From contig DURM01000042.1 in assembly GCA_012837335.1 (NCBI GenBank), positions 1 to 44,970 on the forward strand: 44,970 bases of DNA, written 5' to 3'. Under the pieces are notes generated by a model, which was given only the letters and a program-made list of their open reading frames with translations, was not told where the DNA came from and did no database searches. The DNA is from Bacillota bacterium. GTDB taxonomy: Bacteria; Bacillota; Limnochordia; Darwinibacteriales; DTU012. The first letter of the stretch is position 1. The number at the start of each line of letters is the position of its first letter. Below are positions 29,455 through 37,922 of this stretch, one piece after another. The position numbers and the translations under genes were made by a program.

Positions 29455-31026
29455 ATGTTTCGGGTGTTAGTTTCAGACAAGATCAGCGAGGAGGGCCTGG
29501 CACCGTTTTTAAACAGCAGTGAGATTGAATATGTGCTGCAGGATGTCAAAGATACGGATGACTTGGATGCATATCACGCCCTATTGGTGCGCAGCGCCAC
29601 TAAAGTTACTGATGAACTGATGGCGAAAATGCCGAAGCTGAAAATCATTGCCAGAGCCGGTGTCGGGGTGGACAACATCGATGTTGAGGCTGCCACTAAG
29701 CGGGGAATTATTGTAGTCAACGCTCCTTCTGGCAACACCATTTCCACCGCTGAGCACGCTTTTGCCATGATGATGGCCTTAGCGCGGAAAATCTGCCCGG
29801 CTAACAATTCGGTGAAAAACGGTGAGTGGAACCGCTCGGCGTTCCAGGGCAGGGAGTTAAAAGGCAAATCGCTCGGAATTATCGGTTTTGGCAGAATCGG
29901 TTCGGAAGTTGCCAAGCGAGCCAAGGCCTTTGATATGACTGTTCTCGCCTATGACCCGTTCTTAACCAAGGATCGCGCAGAAAAACTGCGGGTCAATCAA
30001 GTCAGCTTAAATGAGCTGCTGGCTAAATCAGATATCATTACGATACATACTCCTCTCACCCAGGAAACCAAGGGTCTGATCAACATGGAGTCGCTTAAGA
30101 TTACCAAACAGGGAGTTTTAATCATCAACTGCGCTCGCGGCGGTATTGTTGACGAAGCGGCGCTCAAACATTATCTCGAAATTGGGCATGTTGGCGGCGC
30201 TGCTCTTGATGTTTTTGAAACTGAGCCGCCGCAGAATTTGGACCTGCTTAAAATGGACAATGTAATTGCCACTCCCCACATTGCCGCTTCGACCAAGGAA
30301 GCGCAGCTGAATGTGGCGACCATCGTGAGTGAAGAAGTGCTGAACTTTGCTGAAGGCAAACCGGTCCGCAATGGTGTTAATCTGCCGGCTGTTTCCAGCG
30401 AGGTTTTAGCCAAGGTCAGCCATTACTATGAGCTGACCAAGATCATGGGTTTAATTGTATCGAAGCTTGCCGAAGGCTCGGTCAAATCGCTGGAAGTGCA
30501 CTACAGCGGACCGATTACCGCTTTAGAGACTACTTTAGTAACCAGGGGCCTGTTAGCCGGTTTCCTGCAGCCCCGCGTTGATTTTATTGTCAACGATGTC
30601 AATGCTCCAATTATCGCAAAGGAGTACGGCATCAGCTATGGAGAGAAATACTTAGATAATGGTTCGGTCTACACCAACCTGATTAAAGCAGTCGCCATCA
30701 CTGACAAGGGATCCTTTACTTTAGAAGGCACCTGCATCAGAGAATATGGACCGCGGATCGTTTCCATTGACGGTTTTGACATCGACCTCGCTCCTTTTGG
30801 CAGCGTGCTGCTGGTCGACCACGTCGATACTCCGGGTGTTGTGGGACGAGTGGGACAGGTCCTCGGCAGCAATGCGATTAATATCGGGGGCATGCAGGTA
30901 GGCCGCAAACAGCAGGGTGGCGCGGCACTGATGATAATCAACATCGACAAGCCAATTACCCCTGAAGTTCACGCTGAGTTAGAAGCAATCAGCGAAGTCA
31001 CTCGGATTACCAATATTGAGTTTTAA
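29455..31026 (+). CDS. serA: D-3-phosphoglycerate dehydrogenase (long form with ACT domain)
   Basis: The enzyme oxidises 3-phosphoglycerate to 3-phosphohydroxypyruvate, the first step of serine synthesis. The 523-residue length is that of the long form: a substrate domain, the NAD domain (KGKSLGIIGFGRIGSEVAKR), the intervening ASB domain (about 320-450) and a C-terminal ACT domain (about 450-523, LLVDHVDTPGVVGRVGQVLG), usually sensing serine. Catalytic residues sit in NCARGGIVDEAAL (Arg), the Glu of DVFETEPP and the His of ATPHIAAST. GAGGGGATAGGG precedes the ATG. It is divergent from serC and is followed by a terminator. No phosphoserine phosphatase gene was recognised nearby. Confidence 0.97.
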   Translation: MFRVLVSDKISEEGLAPFLNSSEIEYVLQDVKDTDDLDAYHALLVRSATKVTDELMAKMPKLKIIARAGVGVDNIDVEAATKRGIIVVNAPSGNTISTAEHAFAMMMALARKICPANNSVKNGEWNRSAFQGRELKGKSLGIIGFGRIGSEVAKRAKAFDMTVLAYDPFLTKDRAEKLRVNQVSLNELLAKSDIITIHTPLTQETKGLINMESLKITKQGVLIINCARGGIVDEAALKHYLEIGHVGGAALDVFETEPPQNLDLLKMDNVIATPHIAASTKEAQLNVATIVSEEVLNFAEGKPVRNGVNLPAVSSEVLAKVSHYYELTKIMGLIVSKLAEGSVKSLEVHYSGPITALETTLVTRGLLAGFLQPRVDFIVNDVNAPIIAKEYGISYGEKYLDNGSVYTNLIKAVAITDKGSFTLEGTCIREYGPRIVSIDGFDIDLAPFGSVLLVDHVDTPGVVGRVGQVLGSNAINIGGMQVGRKQQGGAALMIINIDKPITPEVHAELEAISEVTRITNIEF

Positions 31027-31043
31027 ACATAACTAACCTCCCC

Positions 31044-31083
31044 GCGCCGGTTGAGATTTCTCAGCCGGCGCCCTGTTTTTTTC
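31044..31083 (+). terminator. Intrinsic terminator of serA
   Basis: A GC-rich stem (GCGCCGG at 31044-31050 and CCGGCGC at 31065-31071, extended inward by TGAG/CTCA) is followed by seven T residues. It lies 17 nt after the serA stop. Confidence 0.9.
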
Positions 31084-31107
31084 TGGAAAATTGGATTTTT
31101 ATACCCC

Positions 31108-31137
31108 TTGATTGGCAAAAAAATGTGCGTATATAAT
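31108..31137 (+). promoter_or_regulatory. Sigma-A type promoter of htrA
   Basis: TTGATT (31108-31113) and TATAAT (31132-31137) are separated by 18 nt and lie about 50 nt upstream of the htrA start. The -10 is perfect and the -35 matches 4 of 6 bases. No CtsR- or CssR-type operator could be recognised. Confidence 0.6.
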
Positions 31138-31185
31138 TAATAGAGGCTAATTTTAAATAACCTGAAAAGAAAGAGGAGGAGTTGT

Positions 31186-32421
31186 ATGCAGCGCAAACGT
31201 TTGAGTTTAACTTTAGTCGTGACACTGCTGTTGGTTGTTGGGTTGTTTGCAGTTAGCCAGATTCCAAACATGCAAATTTTTGCTCAGGAGGAGCAGCAGC
31301 CGCAAACCGCTGTTTCGACACCAGCTGATTCGAGTTCAAAGGCGGAGCTGCTGTTTAACTCGCTCGGCAACCCCTATCAAATTGCTGACATTGCGGAAGC
31401 AGCGAATCCGGCTACAGTCTACATTCAGGTAACCTGGCCTGCACAAGAGGAAACCCCAAGGTATTGGCGTTATGATCCATTTAGTTTCTTTTTTGGTTTT
31501 GACTTTTGGGGATTGCAGCCATCACCGTCTGCACGGGAGAGGATCACCCAGGGCAGCGGGTTTATTATCGATGAAAAAGGCATTGTGCTCACCAATCAGC
31601 ATGTTGTTGGCGACGCAGGACAGGGTCAAAAGATTACAGTAACCATTACATCCCCAACCATCAGCGGTGACTTCCCGGCCACGGTTTTAGGTTCGGATGC
31701 CCGCTTGGACTTAGCAGTCCTCCAAATTGAAGGCGAAGGACCATTCCCAACCGTACCCCTAGGAGATTCTGACAAAGCGCGCCAAGGTGAATGGGTGATC
31801 GCCATCGGCAACCCCTACGGCAGACAGTTTGACCATACCGTAACTGTAGGTGTGCTGAGCGCTAAAGGACGGGAAATCGAGATTATCGGTTCTGACCGCA
31901 CAACCCAAACCTATAAAAACTTGATGCAGATCGATGCCGCCATTAACAGCGGTAACTCCGGCGGACCCCTGCTTAACATTAAAGGTGAAGTAATTGGCAT
32001 TAACACAGCAGTTCACGCAGAAGCCCAAGGAATTGGTTTTGCTATTCCCATCAATGTTGCCAAAGAAGTGCTTGAGGAGCTGATTGAAACCGGGGGGGTA
32101 GCCCTGCCGCCTGAGCCCTGGCTTGGCATTTACTACGGCAGCGTTACCGATGATATCCGCGATTATTTCAGTCTCCCTGATGCGCGAGGAGTATTTATCA
32201 GCAGAGTAGTGGCCGGCTCTCCGGCTGCCGAAGCGGGAATTCAACCCGGAGACGTAATCCTCCGCATCAACCAGCGCGAGATTGTGGAGCAGGATGATCT
32301 AGCCGAGGTAATTGCAGAATGTAAAGTCGGCGACACAATTATGCTCTACCTCATCCGCAATGGCGACAGCCTGCTGCTTCCGGTAACCCTCGGTGATAAG
32401 CCGCAGGAACTCCGGAATTAA
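31186..32421 (+). CDS. htrA: HtrA/DegP-type membrane-anchored serine protease with PDZ domain
   Basis: This envelope quality-control protease degrades misfolded exported proteins. The 411-residue product begins with a basic stretch and one membrane segment (about residues 7-27) that acts as signal anchor, then a low-complexity linker. The trypsin-like domain carries the triad His139 (LTNQHVVGD), Asp175 (DARLDLAVLQ) and Ser258 (INSGNSGGPLLN). One PDZ domain follows (about residues 305-400; GVFISRVVAGSPAAEAGIQPGDVILRIN read in parts). GAGGAGG precedes the ATG. It is a single-gene unit with its own promoter and terminator. No two-component genes (CssRS-like) are adjacent. Confidence 0.95.
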   Translation: MQRKRLSLTLVVTLLLVVGLFAVSQIPNMQIFAQEEQQPQTAVSTPADSSSKAELLFNSLGNPYQIADIAEAANPATVYIQVTWPAQEETPRYWRYDPFSFFFGFDFWGLQPSPSARERITQGSGFIIDEKGIVLTNQHVVGDAGQGQKITVTITSPTISGDFPATVLGSDARLDLAVLQIEGEGPFPTVPLGDSDKARQGEWVIAIGNPYGRQFDHTVTVGVLSAKGREIEIIGSDRTTQTYKNLMQIDAAINSGNSGGPLLNIKGEVIGINTAVHAEAQGIGFAIPINVAKEVLEELIETGGVALPPEPWLGIYYGSVTDDIRDYFSLPDARGVFISRVVAGSPAAEAGIQPGDVILRINQREIVEQDDLAEVIAECKVGDTIMLYLIRNGDSLLLPVTLGDKPQELRN

Positions 32422-32434
32422 GCCGAAGAATCAA

Positions 32435-32472
32435 AAACAGCGTTATCCACAAGGATAGCGCTGTTTCTTATT
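32435..32472 (+). terminator. Intrinsic terminator of htrA
   Basis: A 14-bp stem with one G-T pair (AAACAGCGTTATCC / GGATAGCGCTGTTT) and a 4-nt loop is followed by the T-rich TTTCTTATT. It separates htrA from the convergent oxidoreductase gene, which ends at 32484. Confidence 0.8.
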
Positions 32473-32483
32473 ATGTTCTCCGG

Positions 32484-33473
32484 TTAGAAATAAACCATTT
32501 TTCCGGTATCAGCTGATTCTCGCGCCCTTAAGCAGGCTTCAGTAACCCGGAACGAATCTTTCGCGCTGACCAGGCATTGGCCTTCGCCCCGCACCTGCTT
32601 CACGAACTCAGCAAAGAAAGCGGGAGGCTGCATCAGGGGCAGTTCCTGGGTCCCAGGCTGGTCCGCGCTGATTAAGTAAACTCTGCCGCCGCGAACCTCA
32701 ATAACTCCTTTGGTGCCCGCTGCGCGGACGCGGTCATCGCCGTGAGATTCAGCTGTGCTTGGTCGGAGATAATCAATATTCACTGACCCAAACACTTCAT
32801 TGGTAAATTCAAAGTGGCACAGACCGGTCATTTCCATGGTGCCTAAGCCGCGGTTGTGCATGGCGGAATGATGGGCCATTACCGAAATGAAGTCCTCCCC
32901 GGCGAACCAATAGACCCAATCAATCGCGTGGCTGCCAACCCAAGGGATGGTGCCGCCGTAGCTGACGCGGTTTTTGAAAAAGTTAGGGCGGCTGCCTAAA
33001 CGGTAGGACTTCTGGGCGGTTAGGAGTCTAACTTCACCGATCTTACCATCCTGCACCGCGTGCCAGGCAGTGTAAAACGCTGGATCGTAGCGCAGTCCCA
33101 GCATGGCTGCGACTTCTACTCCGGCTCGCTCGTATTCCTTTTCCAAGACCGCTAGCTCTTCCATAGTAGTAGCCAGGGGCTTTTCACCAAAGAGATGAAT
33201 CTTGCGGCTTAATACTTCAAAGTTAACTTTAGCGTGATCGCCAAAATGGCAGTTAACCGCGGCAATATCCGGCTTAAGCTCATCGAGCATAACCCGGTAG
33301 TCATCATAGTATTTGGGGCTTTGGCCGCGCTTTTCCGCTTCTTTCATAAACTTAGCGGTGTTTTCCCCCTCTGAACCGGGGGCAATACCCACCACTTCAA
33401 TGGTAGGATCCGCGCTCATGGCGCGGAAAACAAAGCTGGCATGACCGCTGCCGCCAATAATGCATACTCTCAT
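32484..33473 (-). CDS. Gfo/Idh/MocA family oxidoreductase next to rhamnose isomerase
   Basis: A predicted NAD(P)-dependent dehydrogenase of 329 residues. The N-terminus VCIIGGSGHASFVFRAM is a variant Rossmann motif, the catalytic block is FGEKPLATTMEEL, and the second domain has GGTIPWVGSHAIDWVYWFAG with the catalytic Asp/His positions. The substrate is unknown. It begins 15 nt after the rhaA stop with GAAGGAAGGG as ribosome site, so it is co-transcribed with rhaA. This suggests a deoxy-sugar or related polyol substrate, for instance in an oxidative rhamnose side route, but that is inference only. Confidence 0.88.
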   Translation of the reverse strand: MRVCIIGGSGHASFVFRAMSADPTIEVVGIAPGSEGENTAKFMKEAEKRGQSPKYYDDYRVMLDELKPDIAAVNCHFGDHAKVNFEVLSRKIHLFGEKPLATTMEELAVLEKEYERAGVEVAAMLGLRYDPAFYTAWHAVQDGKIGEVRLLTAQKSYRLGSRPNFFKNRVSYGGTIPWVGSHAIDWVYWFAGEDFISVMAHHSAMHNRGLGTMEMTGLCHFEFTNEVFGSVNIDYLRPSTAESHGDDRVRAAGTKGVIEVRGGRVYLISADQPGTQELPLMQPPAFFAEFVKQVRGEGQCLVSAKDSFRVTEACLRARESADTGKMVYF

Positions 33474-33488
33474 TTTAACCCTTCCTTC

Positions 33489-34757
33489 TTATCCCCTTTT
33501 CAGCAGTACTTCCTGCTCGTATTTCTTAACTTCGTCGAGCCACTCTTCTCTAACCGGTACATTCTGCTGCAGGCAGAAGTAATCCCAGACAGCTGTCCAG
33601 GGGTAGGATTTCATTTCTTCCATGATCGCCAGGCGGGAAGTCAGATCGCCTTCAGCCTCAAACTGCTTGATTTTATCTGACGGCTCAAGCATCGCTTTTA
33701 AGAGCGCTTTGTAAGTATTGCGGGTACCAATTGCCCAGGCTGCAATCCGGTTGATGCTGCCATCAAAAAAGTCAAGGGCAATGTAGACGCGGTCTTGAAC
33801 GCCGCCTCTGACGATTTCTTCCATAATCCGTTGGGTTTCATCATCAAGAGTTACAACGTGGTCGCTGTCCCATCTTACCGGACGGCTTACGTGCAGCAGC
33901 AGTGAATCGACAAAGGTTAAGGCAGCCGAAATCTTATCAGAGATTACTTCGGTCGGGTGGAAATGCCCAGCATCGAGACACAGAGTCACGTTGTTCTTAA
34001 CCGCATAGGCTAAGTAGAATTCGTTGGAACCGACAGTATAGCTCTCAGAGCCGATGCCGAAGAGTTTACTCTCAACTGCGTCAATGTTGTATTCTTTGGA
34101 AATGTCTTCCGCTAAAATCTCATCGAGAGATTCCATCAAGCGCTGCCGAGGCGCAAACCGATCTGCCGGCATGTCTTTATAGCCATCGGGTACCCAGATG
34201 TTGGTGACACAGGGAACACCCAGCTCTTTACCGAAATACTCACCAATTTTGCGGCAGGCTATGCCATGGTCAATCCAGAACTTGCGCACTTTCGGATCGG
34301 GATGGCTTAAGGTAAATCCATCATCGCTTAACGGATGGGAAAAATAAGTGGGATTAAAGTCGAGGCCGATGCCGAGCTTTTTCGCCCATTCAACCCAGTT
34401 TTTAAAATGCTCGGGCTTCAGCTGATCCCGGTCTACCTGTTCCCCGCCTGTTTCTGAATACATGGCGTGGACATTAACCTTATGCTTACCGGGAATTAAA
34501 GACAGGGCTTTTTCTAAGTCCTGGCGCAGCTGCTCCGGAGTTTGGGCAACACCCGGGTAGTTGCCGGTTACTTGAATACCACCGGTTAATTGATCTGCGC
34601 CCTCAAAGCCGCGGACATCATCACCCTGCCAGCAGTTGATGGATACGCGGATATTGGCTAACTCTTCTAATACTTGGTCTGTATCTACACCCCATTTAGC
34701 ATAGAGCTCTTTCGCGTGTAAATAGCTTTGTTCAATTTGTTTCTGTTTATCGGTCAC
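33489..34757 (-). CDS. rhaA: L-rhamnose isomerase
   Basis: The enzyme converts L-rhamnose to L-rhamnulose. The 422-residue protein matches RhaA (419 in E. coli) and has its metal ligands in order: Glu229 (DAVESKLFG), Asp262 ([11 protein letters not shown]), His289 and Asp297/Asp299 ([16 protein letters not shown]), each five residues below the E. coli numbering. N-terminal blocks [15 protein letters not shown] and GNYPG are also typical. The GTG at 34757 was chosen: AAAGGAG stands 10 nt upstream, while the in-frame ATG at 34781 has no ribosome site. An imperfect palindrome GCATATTAATGC (34789-34800) lies just upstream and might be an operator. It heads a two-gene operon with a Gfo/Idh gene and is far from rhaB. 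Confidence 0.96.
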   Translation of the reverse strand: MTDKQKQIEQSYLHAKELYAKWGVDTDQVLEELANIRVSINCWQGDDVRGFEGADQLTGGIQVTGNYPGVAQTPEQLRQDLEKALSLIPGKHKVNVHAMYSETGGEQVDRDQLKPEHFKNWVEWAKKLGIGLDFNPTYFSHPLSDDGFTLSHPDPKVRKFWIDHGIACRKIGEYFGKELGVPCVTNIWVPDGYKDMPADRFAPRQRLMESLDEILAEDISKEYNIDAVESKLFGIGSESYTVGSNEFYLAYAVKNNVTLCLDAGHFHPTEVISDKISAALTFVDSLLLHVSRPVRWDSDHVVTLDDETQRIMEEIVRGGVQDRVYIALDFFDGSINRIAAWAIGTRNTYKALLKAMLEPSDKIKQFEAEGDLTSRLAIMEEMKSYPWTAVWDYFCLQQNVPVREEWLDEVKKYEQEVLLKRG

Positions 34758-34885
34758 TTTCCTCCGACTCCTTTCATTCAATAGTGTTGCATATTAATGC
34801 TTCCCTTTAATCCGTTTTTTTCCTGCTGCTTTCACTTATTATTAACCTGTGTTATAATAAAGCAACTGGAGAGAGGAGGAATATT

Positions 34886-36127
34886 ATGGCAGTTGTTAAA
34901 CCATTTCGAGCAGTCAGGCCACATCCAGATTACGCCCATCTCATCGCTGAGCTGCCTTATGATGTCATGAATACAGCTGAAGCGAAAAAGATGGCTGCGG
35001 GCAATCCTTATTCATTTCTGCGGATTGATCGACCTGAGATCAATTTTCCCGATCCGGTTGATCCTTATCAACCTCAGGTTTACGCAGAAGCAAACCGCAT
35101 TCTGCAGCAGATGATTGCCGATAATCAATATATAATGGACCAACATGATTGTCTCTACATTTACCGCCAGATCATGGATGGACGAGCCCAAACCGGCTTA
35201 GTCTGCTGCACGTCTGTGGATGATTATCTCAACGGTGTGATTAAAAAGCACGAGCATACCCGCCCGGAGAAAGAAATCGACCGGGCCAACCATGTGCAGG
35301 CTCTTAATGCCCACACTGGTCCCATCCTCCAAACTTATCCTGACCACGAGGAAATCGCAGCGCTGATCAGCAGCTGGACCGAAACCCATGAGCCGGTCTA
35401 CCGGTTTACAGCTCATCAAGTAGAGCAGATTGTGTGGGTTGTTGATCAAGCCGATGTGGTTACCAAGATTAGAACTCTCTTTGCTGAGGAAGTTCCTTAT
35501 TTGTATATCGCTGACGGCCACCACCGCAGCGCGGCAGCCATGAGAACTGCTTTAATGAAGCGGGAAGAAAACCCAGATTACAGCGGGGACGAGGAATTTA
35601 ACTATTTTCTGTCAGTAGTATTCCCGGCATCCGAATTAAAAATCATGTCCTACAACCGGGTTGTCCGCGATCTCAACAGTCTGCCGGAACAGGAGTTTCT
35701 AGCCAGGATTCAGGAGCGGTTTGAAGTAGTTACAGCACCTTCCCAACCTTACCAGCCGGAAACGCCCCATACTTTTGGCATGTATCTGGGAAGCACCTGG
35801 TATAAACTCACCATTAAACCAGAACTGATTCCAGTAGATGATCCGGTCAACAGGCTCGACGCGGCCCTGCTGCAGAATAATCTGCTTGAACCGGTGCTGG
35901 GCATTGTTGATCCCCGCACTGATGAGCGAATTGACTTTATCGGAGGAATCCGGGGCTTGAAGGAGTTAGAGCGCCGAGTCCACACCGATATGCAGGTCGC
36001 CTTCTCCCTCTACCCCACAGCGGTAGAGGAAGTAATCGCGGTAGCTGATGCGGGACTGGTTATGCCGCCCAAGTCTACCTGGTTTGAGCCAAAGCTCTTA
36101 AGTGGATTATTTGTTCATAAAATCTAA
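34886..36127 (+). CDS. DUF1015 family protein
   Basis: A 413-residue cytoplasmic protein of the DUF1015 family, recognised from the N-terminal KPFRAVRPHPDYAHLIAELPYDVM, the block KKHEHTRPEKEIDRANHV, the segment YIADGHHRSAAAMRTAL and a C-terminal ending around STWFEPKLLSGLFVHKI. No enzyme activity can be read from the sequence; the conserved HEHTR and DGHHR motifs suggest a metal or phosphate site. From memory, DUF1015 genes often sit beside serC and serA in anaerobes; here they are 4-6 kb away. GAGGAGG precedes the ATG, and a TATAAT at 34853-34858 may be its -10 box. It is a single-gene unit ending in a terminator. Confidence 0.9.
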   Translation: MAVVKPFRAVRPHPDYAHLIAELPYDVMNTAEAKKMAAGNPYSFLRIDRPEINFPDPVDPYQPQVYAEANRILQQMIADNQYIMDQHDCLYIYRQIMDGRAQTGLVCCTSVDDYLNGVIKKHEHTRPEKEIDRANHVQALNAHTGPILQTYPDHEEIAALISSWTETHEPVYRFTAHQVEQIVWVVDQADVVTKIRTLFAEEVPYLYIADGHHRSAAAMRTALMKREENPDYSGDEEFNYFLSVVFPASELKIMSYNRVVRDLNSLPEQEFLARIQERFEVVTAPSQPYQPETPHTFGMYLGSTWYKLTIKPELIPVDDPVNRLDAALLQNNLLEPVLGIVDPRTDERIDFIGGIRGLKELERRVHTDMQVAFSLYPTAVEEVIAVADAGLVMPPKSTWFEPKLLSGLFVHKI

Positions 36128-36128
36128 A

Positions 36129-36158
36129 CGAGCTGCCTAATTTGGCAGCTCTTTTTTA
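36129..36158 (+). terminator. Intrinsic terminator of the DUF1015 gene
   Basis: The stem GAGCTGCC / GGCAGCTC with a 6-nt loop is followed by six T residues on the plus strand, starting 3 nt after the stop codon. The convergent msrA gene ends at 36156, inside the T-run. Confidence 0.9.
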
Positions 36159-36689
36159 TTTGAGTTTGTTCTTAAATTCAGCTCTGAATTTCGCCACTTT
36201 AGGATTGATCACCAACCGGCAGTAAGTCTGGTTTGGATTGTGTTTGAAATACTCCCGGTGATAGTCTTCCGCGGGGTAAAACACTGTGTAGGGAGCAACT
36301 TCACTTACAATCGGGTCATCCCACAGCTTCTGATTCTCGGCAATCGCTGCTTCAACCGCAGTTTTCTGCTCATCATTGTGGTAAAAAACCACCGAGCGGT
36401 ACTGAGTGCCCACATCTTCACCCTGGCGGTTAAGGGTGGTCGGATCATGCACCTTAAAGAACACTTCCAGAAGCTCTTCATAAGTAATAACTTCCGGGTC
36501 AAAAGTGATCTGCACTACTTCAGCGTGGTTGGTAGTTCCGGTGCAGACCAGCTCATAGCTGGGGTTGGCCACATTGCCTCCGGCATAGCCAGGCAAAACT
36601 TCTACTACTCCCTTCAAATCTGCAAAAACAGCTTCAATGCACCAAAAACAGCCTCCGCCAAGGGTTGCCTGCTGGAGTTTTGCTGCCAT
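36156..36689 (-). CDS. msrA: Peptide methionine sulfoxide reductase A
   Basis: MsrA reduces the S form of methionine sulfoxide in proteins and free methionine sulfoxide. The 177-residue protein has the active-site GGGCFWCIEAVF with catalytic Cys14, the blocks GYAGGNVANPSYELVCTGTTNHAEVV and DPTTLNRQGEDVGTQYRSVVF, and FYPAEDYHREYF near the end. There is no fused MsrB domain. AAAGGA stands 8 nt before the ATG at 36689; the ATG at 36698 is too close to that site. It is 18 nt downstream of mrfB on the same strand and may be co-transcribed with it. Confidence 0.96.
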   Translation of the reverse strand: MAAKLQQATLGGGCFWCIEAVFADLKGVVEVLPGYAGGNVANPSYELVCTGTTNHAEVVQITFDPEVITYEELLEVFFKVHDPTTLNRQGEDVGTQYRSVVFYHNDEQKTAVEAAIAENQKLWDDPIVSEVAPYTVFYPAEDYHREYFKHNPNQTYCRLVINPKVAKFRAEFKNKLK

Positions 36690-36707
36690 AATCGTCATCC
36701 TTTCCTA

Positions 36708-37922
36708 TCAGCTGATCAAAAACTGCTGTTTAGTTTTATTTAACTTTCTTTCTAACCGAGCTAAGCGGTACTCGAAGGCGGGAATGCGCCTCCGGTCCTG
36801 GTTGAGGCTCAGGGCTAGTCCACGAGTGGCTGCCTGATGAGCTTTGGAAAAATCTTTTAAGACGTGCTCATAATACTTAGCCAGCTCTTCACAGGACTGG
36901 ATATCGCTGTGTTTTTCCGCTAAGAACAGCCAGATCTGCTCCGCTGCTTCCCACCGGCGCTGGCGGCGATAGACTAACGCCAGTTTACTTAATGCTGCTA
37001 AGCGATCCGCTCGGCTGTCAGCCAGATCGACTGCCTGCTGCAGAAACTGAGCCGCTTTATCCCACTCTTTATTCTGCAGGTGGAGTTTAGCCAAAGCCCA
37101 GCAGACAGCGCCTGAGTCTAATTCATCCGCGTCTTTACCGACCAAATGATTGATATGGCCCATCAGCGCCGCTAAAGAGAGGATATCATCGCGGTTATGG
37201 GCAATTACTTCCTCTAACAGCTCACCCTTCTTAGTGCGGATATAATCAAAGTAGCGCTGGGGCACTTCCGCTCCGGGAATATCCTTTTCCCGCGCAACAT
37301 CCAAAACCTGCGCCTCCACTGTGTGCAGGCTGCAGTCAGGCAGAACCTCCCGCCACAATCTGCGGGCTGAGTACAGCAGATCAAAATGGATGAAATGCTT
37401 GCGGAGCGGTTCAAAGCGTGATAGCGTAAACCGATCTTTTAGCAGCGGCCAATCAAAGCTTTTGCCGTTGTAAGAGACTAAGGCATCAAACTCCTGCACC
37501 AGCCGGTAGACATCATAGAGCATCGCTGTCTCTTCATGGTAATCCCGCATCAGGTACTGGCGCACCACAAACTGATCTGCTTGGAAAAAGCCAACTCCCA
37601 CTAAGAAAGCATAAGTCCCGGCTCCTCCGGCTAAGCCCGTAGTTTCAGTATCGAAAAAGAGGGTGCGGTTAATCTCCAAACTACCTACCGCCTCATCTTT
37701 AGCGATCAAAGCCAAATCAGCAGAATTCGCTGCCGCAGCGCCGGACAGTTCCTGGCTGCCGTGAAGATAGTCCAGGGAAAAGCGCCGCTCAATTAGATAA
37801 TAGCTGCCGAAGGGATTAGCCACAGCTCGTCCCTGGAGAAAATCGAGCTGTCCTGGTTCTTGCTGTTTTTCAGCCGGTTTGGGCTGAGCTGCAAATCTTC
37901 TAAGCTTGTCGGTAAGCTTCAT
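36708..37922 (-). CDS. mrfB: DEDD-type exonuclease MrfB (YprB)
   Basis: A ribonuclease H-like 3'-5' exonuclease of 404 residues. The nuclease domain (about 85-260) shows TLFFDTETTGLAGGAGTYAF (Asp91, Glu93), LVSYNGKSFDWPLLKDRF (Asp157) and VIAHNRDDILSLAALM (Asp245/246), the acidic residues of the DEDD active site. Residues about 280-400 are helical TPR-like repeats. In B. subtilis the homologues YprA/YprB (MrfA/MrfB) act together in excision of mitomycin C adducts. The ATG at 37922 has GGAGGAGG 9 nt upstream and overlaps the end of mrfA by 23 nt, so the two are translationally linked. Confidence 0.9.
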   Translation of the reverse strand: MKLTDKLRRFAAQPKPAEKQQEPGQLDFLQGRAVANPFGSYYLIERRFSLDYLHGSQELSGAAAANSADLALIAKDEAVGSLEINRTLFFDTETTGLAGGAGTYAFLVGVGFFQADQFVVRQYLMRDYHEETAMLYDVYRLVQEFDALVSYNGKSFDWPLLKDRFTLSRFEPLRKHFIHFDLLYSARRLWREVLPDCSLHTVEAQVLDVAREKDIPGAEVPQRYFDYIRTKKGELLEEVIAHNRDDILSLAALMGHINHLVGKDADELDSGAVCWALAKLHLQNKEWDKAAQFLQQAVDLADSRADRLAALSKLALVYRRQRRWEAAEQIWLFLAEKHSDIQSCEELAKYYEHVLKDFSKAHQAATRGLALSLNQDRRRIPAFEYRLARLERKLNKTKQQFLIS

